Shown here piece by piece: positions 52,791 to 60,042 of a stretch of DNA of 63,170 bases (within the stretch, counting starts at the first letter, position 1; the number at the start of each line of letters is the position of its first letter). Source of the DNA: Oribacterium asaccharolyticum ACB7 (lineage in GTDB: Bacteria > Bacillota > Clostridia > Lachnospirales > Lachnospiraceae). The position numbers and the translations under genes are program-made. The notes beneath the pieces are model-generated. The model was not told the DNA's origin. It ran no database searches and saw nothing but the letters and a program-made list of their open reading frames with translations. Location of the stretch: assembly GCF_000238075.1 (NCBI RefSeq), contig NZ_JH414506.1:1-63170 (forward strand), given 5' to 3'.

Positions 52791-53753
52791 TTAATATTCA
52801 ACAACACCCATGTATCTTCTCATGTCTGTCGGATGACATCTCTTATCCTGAAGAGCGTTTCTGTATGCAACACTCATTGCATAAAAGACCATTGCATTAA
52901 AGTACTCTACGCAGCTGTCGTCAATTGCGTCAAGTCCAAGGTCATTTGCATCGATCACTTCATATTTCTTTGCATATTTGTTCAGGAATACTTCTGCTCT
53001 TTCGTCCATAACGCGGTTTCTTCCGCGGCTCTTTAATAAAATATAGAGATGATCTTCATCTGTTACTTCAAATGGTCCATGGAAGTATTCTGCTGAATTT
53101 AAGTAGCAGCAATCGATCCACTGCATCTCCTGAAGTGAGCAGATAGCAAATCCATATACAGCTGCATAAGCAGCTCCGGAACCCATGATATATAAGAACG
53201 GTTCTTTTGCATATTTTTCAGCAAAAAGCCATGTTCTGTTTTTTACGCTCTTGACAGCAGCTCTTACGATACCATCTGCTTTTTCAAGTCCGTCTGCCAC
53301 TGCATCGTATAATTTATAGTCTGGCTCCTGAGCTTTCATTAACTCATTCAAAATGTTTAATACAATACCCTGTGGTTTATCCTTTTCATTTGTATCATCT
53401 TCCCAGGAATATACAATTGGATTTAATGAACTGTCATCACAGGCTGATCCAGGTGTATGTGTCATTGCTACAACTGCTGCGCCAAGATCTTTTGCTAAAT
53501 GTGCTGCTTCTACGGTCTCTTTTGTATTTCCACCATGAGAGCAGATAAATACAAGACTTGTTTTTCCAAGGTGTGCCGGAGGTGTTACAACAAATTCTTT
53601 ACTTGTGATCCAGTCAGCATGCATTGTCCTGGATTCGGTACGTACGAAATAATATCCTGGATAAAGATCTACTAAAGATCCTCCGCATGCCACAAAATAT
53701 ACATCTTCGATTTTTTCTCTCCCGTTTAAAATTTGGGTTACTAATTCTTTCAT
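52791..53753 (-). CDS. frlB: fructosamine-6-phosphate deglycase (SIS domain)
   Basis: A 320-residue SIS-domain protein related to the isomerase half of GlmS. CGGSLVDLYPGYYF, FICSHGGNTKETVEAAHLAK and YIMGSGAAYAAVYGFAICSL are the sugar-phosphate-binding segments. SAEYFHGPFEV near residue 225 is typical for FrlB. It releases glucose 6-phosphate and an amino acid or amine from phosphorylated Amadori products. Its gene neighbours (frlD, frlC relic, GntR) support the call over other SIS enzymes. Confidence 0.88.
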   Translation of the reverse strand: MKELVTQILNGREKIEDVYFVACGGSLVDLYPGYYFVRTESRTMHADWITSKEFVVTPPAHLGKTSLVFICSHGGNTKETVEAAHLAKDLGAAVVAMTHTPGSACDDSSLNPIVYSWEDDTNEKDKPQGIVLNILNELMKAQEPDYKLYDAVADGLEKADGIVRAAVKSVKNRTWLFAEKYAKEPFLYIMGSGAAYAAVYGFAICSLQEMQWIDCCYLNSAEYFHGPFEVTDEDHLYILLKSRGRNRVMDERAEVFLNKYAKKYEVIDANDLGLDAIDDSCVEYFNAMVFYAMSVAYRNALQDKRCHPTDMRRYMGVVEY

Positions 53754-53788
53754 TGTCTTATTCTCCTTCTATTATAAAAGTTTTATGT

Positions 53789-55204
53789 TTAAAGCATTGC
53801 TGAAATCGTACAGAATACCAATGCCATTGCTGTTACTAAAATAAAGAACTTCCAAATTGTCTTCCACCACTGACCAAAGCTAATCTTACATACAGCAAGT
53901 CCTGCAACGGTCATACCTGCTGTCGGGCTTAACATATTGGTCAACTGATTTGCAAATTGAAGTACTGTTACACTTGCTTCCGGATTCACACCCTGTAAAT
54001 CACATAATGGAGCCATAATTGGCATTGTCAGAGATGCCAGTGCAGAAGATGACGGAACAAGAAGTGTCAACAATGACTGAACCAGATACATTACTGCAAC
54101 AAATGCTACACTTCCTACACCTGCAAGTGCTCTTGATAAATAATTCAGGATCGTATCAATGATCATTCCGCTTTCTGCAACAACCAGAATGCCTCGGCAT
54201 ACACCAATTACAACTGCTGCAAACGCAAGATCTTTTACACCGATCACGAACTGTTCTGCAATCTCTTTCTCAGAAAGTCCGCCAACAATACCCATTAAAA
54301 TACCCATTAAAAGGAATACACCAGAAATCTCATCCATATACCATCCATGTGAAAGAATACCATACACGATAATTCCCATTCCTACTGCAAATACAAGTAA
54401 TACCAATTTATCTCTTAAAGTAAATCCTGTATCCTTTTCATCCATCATAAATTCCTGTTTTTTCAGAAGGTCATCCTGATAAGTGATGGATCCTGTTGGA
54501 TTTTTCTTTACTTTCATTGCATATCGCATAACATAAACGATGGTAACAGTCATCATAATTGCCCACCAGATATATCTATATACAAGCTGTGGGTTACCAT
54601 GGATTCCGGCAACGCCCTGTGCGATCAGAACGTTGAACGGGTTCGTTGTAGATGCTGCATAACCAATCTGTGGTCCTAAGAATACGATCATGAAGGTCGT
54701 CATGGAGTCATATCCCATTGCGAAGAAAATAGGGATCAGCATAACATAGAATGGAATAACCTCCTCCGACATACCAAATGTCGTTCCACCAATTCCTAAC
54801 AGAATCATCAGAATCGGTATCAGTAAAACTTCTTTTCCTTTTAACTTTAAAATAACCTTCCGAATTCCGCGATTCATTGCATTTGTCTTTGTTAAAATCT
54901 GGAAGGTACCGCCGATCAGCAAAACGAATGCAACAACATCTGCAGCTGCCTGAATGCCTCTTGTAGGTGCCATTAAAATCTCATGCAGCCCCTGTCTCAA
55001 ATCTCCGGATTCACTCACTTTATCTACCATATGATAGGTTCCAGCCACAGCAACTTCACGTTCACCTGCTGCAGTATCAACTAATTGTCTGTCAAACTGT
55101 CCACTTGGCAAAATCCATGTCAAGATTGCAAATACTATAATCAATATAAATGCCAGCGTATATACATGCGGCAATTGAAGTTTAAATTTTTTCTTATTTT
55201 CCAT
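53789..55204 (-). CDS. YfcC-family membrane transporter
   Basis: A 471-residue carrier with about twelve membrane segments, belonging to the YfcC/AbgT-like dicarboxylate-amino acid carrier group. FKLQLPHVYTLAFILIIVFA opening, GIGGTTFGMSEEVIPFYVML near residue 140, and SALASLTMPIMAPL late are family landmarks. ATG 55204 after GGGGGA is preferred to the TTG two codons earlier. Located inside the fructosamine operon, it probably imports the Amadori substrate, a role usually taken by ABC or APC carriers (inference). Confidence 0.85.
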   Translation of the reverse strand: MENKKKFKLQLPHVYTLAFILIIVFAILTWILPSGQFDRQLVDTAAGEREVAVAGTYHMVDKVSESGDLRQGLHEILMAPTRGIQAAADVVAFVLLIGGTFQILTKTNAMNRGIRKVILKLKGKEVLLIPILMILLGIGGTTFGMSEEVIPFYVMLIPIFFAMGYDSMTTFMIVFLGPQIGYAASTTNPFNVLIAQGVAGIHGNPQLVYRYIWWAIMMTVTIVYVMRYAMKVKKNPTGSITYQDDLLKKQEFMMDEKDTGFTLRDKLVLLVFAVGMGIIVYGILSHGWYMDEISGVFLLMGILMGIVGGLSEKEIAEQFVIGVKDLAFAAVVIGVCRGILVVAESGMIIDTILNYLSRALAGVGSVAFVAVMYLVQSLLTLLVPSSSALASLTMPIMAPLCDLQGVNPEASVTVLQFANQLTNMLSPTAGMTVAGLAVCKISFGQWWKTIWKFFILVTAMALVFCTISAML

Positions 55205-55221
55205 TTTCAAATCCCCCGTAA

Positions 55222-55572
55222 TCAGCCTATTAAGTAAGGCTTATAAGCTTCCATATTCCGTTTGTCATGTGATGCCGGATCTTCAAAATAAGCAAAATCT
55301 GTAATTTCCTGACCGAAGTATCCTTTGTATCCTCGTCTGACAACCGTATCAATCCATTCTCCAAGTGGATGATTGCCATCTCCCCAGATCAGATGTCCGT
55401 ATGGATTTCCATCTATGAAATGCATATGAATAATCTCATCGCCAAATGTATCAAACCATTCGTCAATCGTCTTCACACCCAGCTTCTGCTGTGTATCCAG
55501 AAAATACGGGAGTGAATAATATAAATAATGAATGTTCATTCCTGCAATTCTGTCTGTGTTAATCTGTGCCAT
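55222..55572 (-). pseudogene. frlC: FrlC-like sugar epimerase, internally deleted
   Basis: A 116-codon frame that joins an N-terminal piece (IAGMNIHYLYYSLPYFLDTQ, then KLGVKTID) to the C-terminal third (IHMHFIDGNPYGHLIWGDGN, GYKGYFGQEITDFAYF). This skips about 150 residues of the TIM barrel found in AP-endonuclease-like sugar epimerases. Three of the usual metal ligands are lost, so activity is unlikely even though the frame is intact. The ATG 55572 has AAAGGGG upstream. FrlC normally epimerises psicoselysine to fructoselysine. Confidence 0.75.
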
Positions 55573-55605
55573 GTTTCTTCCCCTTTCTATCATCATAATT
55601 TTTTA

Positions 55606-57159
55606 TTATTCTTTTATATATACCGGTTTTCCATTTACCATTGTCATAGAAACTTTTACATCTCTCATCTCGCTCATCGGTACTTCAAAGACATTCCGAT
55701 CAAGAACTGCTATATCCGCCAGTTTTCCTGCTTCTAACGTTCCTAGCTTATCTTCCATTCCTATGTTATAAGCTCCACCATACGTCCATGCCTTTAACAT
55801 TTCAGCGATTGTAATCGTGTTCTGTACATTGTACTGTTCTTTTCCATCTGGGAAATATCCACCACAACCATGGAAAATTGCTTCCGGAATGTCTGTGATC
55901 ATCAGTGGCAAGTCCGTTGCTCCTGATAATGTCATTCCTCCGTCAAGCATACCTCTTCGATTCCAGAAATACTTACCTCTCTCTGTTCCGATCGTCTCTT
56001 CAATCGATTTTTTCACGTCATCCGCTGGATCCAATGACATAATCTGGAAATAGATTTCTCCAGTCACACCAATTTCACCCATCTTTTTCAAATCCGCCGG
56101 ATTAGAAAATTCCATATCTGTCACTGCATGACGGTTCACAAGCTTTCCATCTTTCTTCTGACATTTATCAAAAATACCCACCACTTTATGTACTGCTCCA
56201 TCTCCCTGTGCATGCAGGGAATAACGGAATCCATTTTCATCAGCAATCTGCACTTCTTTTTCAATCATCGGATAATCAACCTGAATACTGCAATGCATAT
56301 TCGTTCCTTCATAAGGTTCTAACAGATCACCCTTTGTACTTGCCACAGTTCCGTCTGTCATTCGGTTATATCCGGAGAACCGGATGAAATCACCCTGGAA
56401 CTTCTCTCTCATTCTTTTTCCATGTTCAATGTTGATTCCTTCACCAACCGGCTGCGACATAAAAAATGTTCGAAGTGACAATTCCTTCTTTTCTTCTTTT
56501 TCTTTCAGAAATGAGTCAAATCCATAAAAATCATCAAATCCCATTTCTTTTACCGTTGTAACTCCACGGCTGTTCATCAATTTCATATAATCTTTAAATT
56601 CCGGTTCTATGAAATCCCGATCATTTAAATACTCCGGCATAATCTTGTGGTAGGCTTCCGGATAACATTCTTTCGGGTTAAATCCATATGTCTCTTCCGC
56701 TTTCTGATTCATCATGCATGTGCTTCGATCTGCTGCAAATACGATAACTGACCGATTTGGATATGCTTCATTCAACTTTTCCTCCAAACCTTCTGTCTCA
56801 AATCCATCCGGATTCCATCCATGTCCAAATACAGTTGCAGATTCTTTCTCTTTTTCAACCTCTTCTTTTATCTTCTGTAAAAAATCTTCCTGTGATGTTA
56901 TGCCAGACATATCAATTCCAATATGGAAAATTGCATAACCTGTAAAAAAAGTATGTACATCAATAAATCCCGGTGTCACCAACTGATTTCCTAATTCCAA
57001 AATCTTTGTCTGTTCGTCAATCCAATCACTTCCATCATCTGTTCCAACCGCCAGAATATTCTGTCCACTTACTGCAACATATCCTGCAAATGGGTTCTCA
57101 ACAGTAGATGTAAAAACATGATCTGATTTCAACAGATAATCTGCTTTTTGCTTTCCCAT
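55606..57159 (-). CDS. YtcJ-like amidohydrolase, altered HxH motif
   Basis: A 517-residue protein of the amidohydrolase 3 family. It has the usual composite-domain start, then VTPGFIDVHTFFTG near residues 58-71, where the metal-binding H-x-H is normally found. Here the second His is Phe. HAQGDGAVHKVVGIFDKC and MTLSGATDLPLM keep later family residues. It is the first gene of the fructosamine operon, with GGAGG before ATG 57159. It may deacylate or deamidate an Amadori compound or act with a single metal (inference). Confidence 0.82.
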   Translation of the reverse strand: MGKQKADYLLKSDHVFTSTVENPFAGYVAVSGQNILAVGTDDGSDWIDEQTKILELGNQLVTPGFIDVHTFFTGYAIFHIGIDMSGITSQEDFLQKIKEEVEKEKESATVFGHGWNPDGFETEGLEEKLNEAYPNRSVIVFAADRSTCMMNQKAEETYGFNPKECYPEAYHKIMPEYLNDRDFIEPEFKDYMKLMNSRGVTTVKEMGFDDFYGFDSFLKEKEEKKELSLRTFFMSQPVGEGINIEHGKRMREKFQGDFIRFSGYNRMTDGTVASTKGDLLEPYEGTNMHCSIQVDYPMIEKEVQIADENGFRYSLHAQGDGAVHKVVGIFDKCQKKDGKLVNRHAVTDMEFSNPADLKKMGEIGVTGEIYFQIMSLDPADDVKKSIEETIGTERGKYFWNRRGMLDGGMTLSGATDLPLMITDIPEAIFHGCGGYFPDGKEQYNVQNTITIAEMLKAWTYGGAYNIGMEDKLGTLEAGKLADIAVLDRNVFEVPMSEMRDVKVSMTMVNGKPVYIKE

Positions 57160-57210
57160 GTTCTCCCTCCATTTTTATTGCTTCATTTGATGATTGTGTT
57201 ATATCATATT

Positions 57211-57245
57211 ATAACGTTATATACGAACGTTATATAACGTTATAT
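57211..57245. promoter_or_regulatory. triple AACGTT operator region
   Basis: AACGTT occurs at 57213-57218, 57226-57231 and 57236-57241 within an A/T-rich palindromic stretch (TATAACGTTATA twice). It lies between the divergent amidohydrolase and GntR genes. A fourth AACGTT (57423-57428) lies just before the regulator's ribosome binding site. Likely GntR sites. The rest of the 57160-57450 gap is A/T-rich without a gene. Confidence 0.65.
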
Positions 57246-57450
57246 GTTCATGTTCTATGTTTTTACCAAACTTAATCTTTTTTTTTGTATTATTTGCACA
57301 ATATCTTTGCCAGCCATATGATTTATCTTTTACTTTTTTCGTTACGAAATGGATGGATTTTGTTGTTATTTAAGTCTGTTTCCGTTATAATATATTTGTG
57401 AATCGTATATCTATAACTAATAAACGTTGTATATATAAAGGAGAATTATA

Positions 57451-58185
57451 ATGAATCTTGATATGAATGCAGAAACTCCATTATATATGCAGCTAAAAGA
57501 AGCGATCAATGCTGCAATCAAAGATGGCACTTATCCGGCCAACGAAAAAATACCTACTGAAATAGAATTAAGCGAACATTACAAAGTCAGCCGCATCACC
57601 GTAAGACGTGCTGTTGAAGAATTATGTCAGGAAAATTATCTTGTAAAATGTCAGGGAAAAGGAACTTTTGTAAAATCCCGCAAAATCCAACGCAAAATGG
57701 AACATCTTCTTGGCTTTGCCGATGCATGCAAAGCCAATGAATGCATTCCATCTCGCCTTGTGATCAAACGCTCTGTAACTAAGTTATCTGATGAAGATGC
57801 CAAAACTATGAATGTTCCAGCTGGCGCAAAGGCAGTCTTGATTGAACGTGTTGATCTTGCCGATGGCATCCCAATGATTTATGAAAGCAATTTGTTTCCT
57901 TATCCTAAATATAAATTTCTTTTAGAGGAATCATTAGATGGTTCCCTTTATCAGCTTCTAAAAGATTCCTACCATATTCAGGTTAAGGGCTCCCGTAATT
58001 CGTACCTTGAACTGACACGTGCTTCTGGTTCGCTTGCCAAACATTTACGCGTCACCAATGGAGAACCTTTATTCTATTTATACTCCGAGATTTTTGATAC
58101 AGACTATAATCTTGTTCATATTTGCCATGACTATATCCGCGGAGAACAATATCGATTTTATATGGACGATTATACAAGACCTTAA
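57451..58185 (+). CDS. frlR: GntR-family regulator of the fructosamine operon (UTRA type)
   Basis: A 244-residue HutC-subfamily regulator. Residues 1-70 form the winged helix (PLYMQLKEAINAAIKDGTYP, KVSRITVRRAVEEL, KCQGKGTFV). UTRA domain follows, with GIPMIYESNLFPYPKYKFLL and GEPLFYLYSEIFDTDYNLVH. The start is ATG 57451 after AAAGGAG. Divergent from the amidohydrolase-frl operon, it most likely binds the AACGTT boxes and responds to a fructosamine. Confidence 0.88.
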   Translation: MNLDMNAETPLYMQLKEAINAAIKDGTYPANEKIPTEIELSEHYKVSRITVRRAVEELCQENYLVKCQGKGTFVKSRKIQRKMEHLLGFADACKANECIPSRLVIKRSVTKLSDEDAKTMNVPAGAKAVLIERVDLADGIPMIYESNLFPYPKYKFLLEESLDGSLYQLLKDSYHIQVKGSRNSYLELTRASGSLAKHLRVTNGEPLFYLYSEIFDTDYNLVHICHDYIRGEQYRFYMDDYTRP

Positions 58186-58279
58186 CTTTAATAACCGTTC
58201 GCTCTGTAAATATTCTATGTCACAAATAGTCATGACCACCCGCTCAGTGGGTGGCATGCTCTCCCCCTATAAAGGGATA

Positions 58280-58470
58280 TTACCTGCTTGCGCCTGGAAG
58301 GCGCACTAGCATATGAGTATGATCCGGGCAACATTCTACTTCAATAATCTCTATTCCTTTTCTTCTGCATAGCAAACCCAGAATTTCTCCTACATCTGCT
58401 CGAATTTGTTTATAAATTACTTGTCTCCTGTATTTTGGTGCAAATACAATGTATTTTGGTGCAAATACAG
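58280..58470 (-). pseudogene. IS200-type TnpA transposase relic
   Basis: One minus frame reads VFAPKYIVFAPKYRRQVIYK, then QIRADVGEILGLLCRRKGIE, and CCPDHTHMLVRLPGASR with a stop at 58280-58282. PKYRR and the H-x-H motif (HTH) mark a Y1/HUH transposase. The C-terminal tyrosine helix is missing. A short hairpin (CCACCC...GGGTGG, 58236-58254) resembles an IS200/IS605 end. Confidence 0.75.
58429..58469. repeat. 20-bp tandem duplication inside tnpA
   Basis: TGTATTTTGGTGCAAATACA is present at 58429-58448 and 58450-58469 (period 21). It duplicates the codons for VFAPKY in frame. Each copy contains a GTATTT / AAATAC inverted repeat. Confidence 0.85.
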
Positions 58471-58509
58471 ATTGTGAATATCTTCTTCATACAGAGGATG
58501 GCAAATGAT

Positions 58510-58784
58510 TTCTTTATCGCAATTACTATGACAGCTATTGGACTCCTCTAGTGGAACAGATTGGAATTGATCGTACACCACATTGTTCTCGACATACCTG
58601 TATTTCCATGTTATCGGAAGCTGGTGTTCAGGATACAACAATCAAGAAAATTGTGGGGCACTCCGGTGCTATGACATTAACAGAAAAAGTTTATACTCAC
58701 TTAGATATGCAGGTTCTTGTAGACGCAATCAACAAAACCTTAGAAAATAAGGACAGCGTAACTGCCGATACAAAATCCGCATAA
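58510..58784 (+). pseudogene. tyrosine recombinase (integrase) C-terminal relic
   Basis: The open frame encodes YYDSYWTPLVEQIGIDRTPH, CSRHTCISMLSEAGVQDTTI and VGHSGAMTLTEKVYTHLD. These hold the catalytic H-x-x-R, H/G and Tyr residues of the phage integrase domain. A stop lies just before, so only the last ~90 residues survive. Its closeness to the 3' end of rpsI fits an element that integrated there. Confidence 0.8.
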
Positions 58785-58789
58785 TAAAA

Positions 58790-58837
58790 AGGACACTCTC
58801 CAGTGTCTATCACTGAAAAGTGTCCTATATTTTTTAG
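58790..58837 (+). terminator. terminator after the integrase relic
   Basis: AGGACACT (58790-58797) and AGTGTCCT (58819-58826) pair, followed by ATATTTTTT. The 58838-58965 remainder up to rpsI shows TTGCAAA-type repeats (58850-58863) but no gene. Confidence 0.75.
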
Positions 58838-58965
58838 ATATTTTTGTTGCAAACGTGTTGCAAATGCGCTGCGAACTGAATAAATTCCACCTCTTTTCAC
58901 CACATCTGACAACTCCACAAACCCCTGTAAAACAAGGATTTGAACGTAACTCCAAGTTCCGAAGA

Positions 58966-59358
58966 TTATCTCTTGGAGAACTGTGGAGCACGACGAGCTG
59001 CCTTTAAGCCGTACTTCTTTCTCTCCTTCATGCGAGAGTCTCTGGTTAAGAAACCGGACTTCTTTAAGATAGGACGGAAATCGCTATCCATCTCGCAAAG
59101 TGCTCTTGCGATACCGTGACGAATTGCACCGGCCTGACCTGTGGTTCCGCCACCCTTAACATTTACAAGAACATCTAACTTTCCTTCGTTCTGTGTTGCC
59201 ACCAAGGGCTGACGAACGATGGTCTTTAATGTCTCTAATCCGAAATACTCGTCGATAGAACGCTTATTTACGGTTACCTTACCTGTTCCCGGCATGATAT
59301 ATACTCTTGCTACAGAGCTTTTTCTTCTGCCTGTGCCGTAATTTCTGTTTGTAGCCAT
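58966..59358 (-). CDS. rpsI: 30S ribosomal protein S9
   Basis: A 130-residue intact S9, with [20 protein letters not shown] at the start and the conserved basic tail ([14 protein letters not shown]) that contacts tRNA in the P site. ATG 59358 follows GGGAGG. It is preceded by rplM as in most bacteria, but that gene is truncated here, so the normal operon promoter is missing from this copy. Confidence 0.97.
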   Translation of the reverse strand: MATNRNYGTGRRKSSVARVYIMPGTGKVTVNKRSIDEYFGLETLKTIVRQPLVATQNEGKLDVLVNVKGGGTTGQAGAIRHGIARALCEMDSDFRPILKKSGFLTRDSRMKERKKYGLKAARRAPQFSKR

Positions 59359-59371
59359 TTTTTATCCTCCC

Positions 59372-59608
59372 TTAGATTGATAGTGCAACTGGCTGCTGAG
59401 CCTGGTGCTTGTGCTCCGGGCCTGCATACACGAAAAGTTTCTTGTACATCTGTCTACCTAAAGGACCCTTGGGAAGCATTCCCTTAACGGCAAGTTCAAT
59501 AACCTGCTCCGGCTTGTTTGCTCTCATATCTCTCAAAGAAGTTTCCTTCATGGAACCAACATAGCATTTGCCCTGCTTCTGTTCCGCTGTAATAACAGCC
59601 CTATCACT
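59372..59608 (-). pseudogene. rplM: 50S ribosomal protein L13, 5'-truncated
   Basis: The minus frame ends [40 protein letters not shown] and LSI-stop, the C-terminal half of L13. Recognisable homology begins near [20 protein letters not shown] (about 59570). Upstream the frame closes at TAA 59609-59611, and no L13 N-terminus is found in the following 400 bases. About 70-80 residues are missing, and no start or binding site is visible. Confidence 0.85.
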
Positions 59609-59870
59609 TTATAGAATTTCCCTTGTAATATCAAGACTTTTCTACATTTTTCTTCCTACATATCCAAGGAATTGCTTCATCTTTTTTTCTGCTTTTCCGC
59701 AATTTCAGAGAAGCTTTTCCGAGGGCACAGATTCCTACTCTTCTTTACAACAATTTTAGAAATACTTCCCAAAAAAGAATTTTTTTTAATTTTTTTGAAA
59801 AAGCATTCCTAATCTCTTTTTCACCGTGCTATCATAGCACAAATTTTTCTTTACTAAGGAAAAAAGAAAA

Positions 59871-60010
59871 ATTAGCGCCAGGGCTTCGGAGATATTCCAA
59901 GCTGACGAGGTAAACAGTAATCGAAAGATTCGGCGGATGCTGTTTCGGAGTAGTGCATCGTAAGGGAAAGAAAAAAAGCGAAATCAAAATCGTAACAAAA
60001 GCTTTCTCCG
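59871..60010 (+). ncRNA. glmS ribozyme (glucosamine-6-phosphate riboswitch)
   Basis: The conserved core is clear: TTAGCGCCAGGGC, then AAGCTGACGAGG, AATCGAAAGATTCGGCGGAT and AAGGGAAAG. This is the metabolite-dependent self-cleaving ribozyme. Cleavage is expected between A59874 and G59875. It sits in the glmS 5' leader and lowers expression when glucosamine 6-phosphate is plentiful. Upstream, a GTGCTATCATAGCAC palindrome (59826-59840) could overlap the promoter. The 59612-59825 stretch has no gene. Confidence 0.93.
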
Positions 60011-60042
60011 CACCTTAAACAATTTAATAGGAGGAAAATACA

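Noticed and set aside
58417..58641. Minus-strand 74-codon frame over the integrase and IS200 relics
   Set aside because: It is antisense to the integrase relic and runs through the tandem duplication in a different frame from tnpA (LYLHQNT repeated). No family match.
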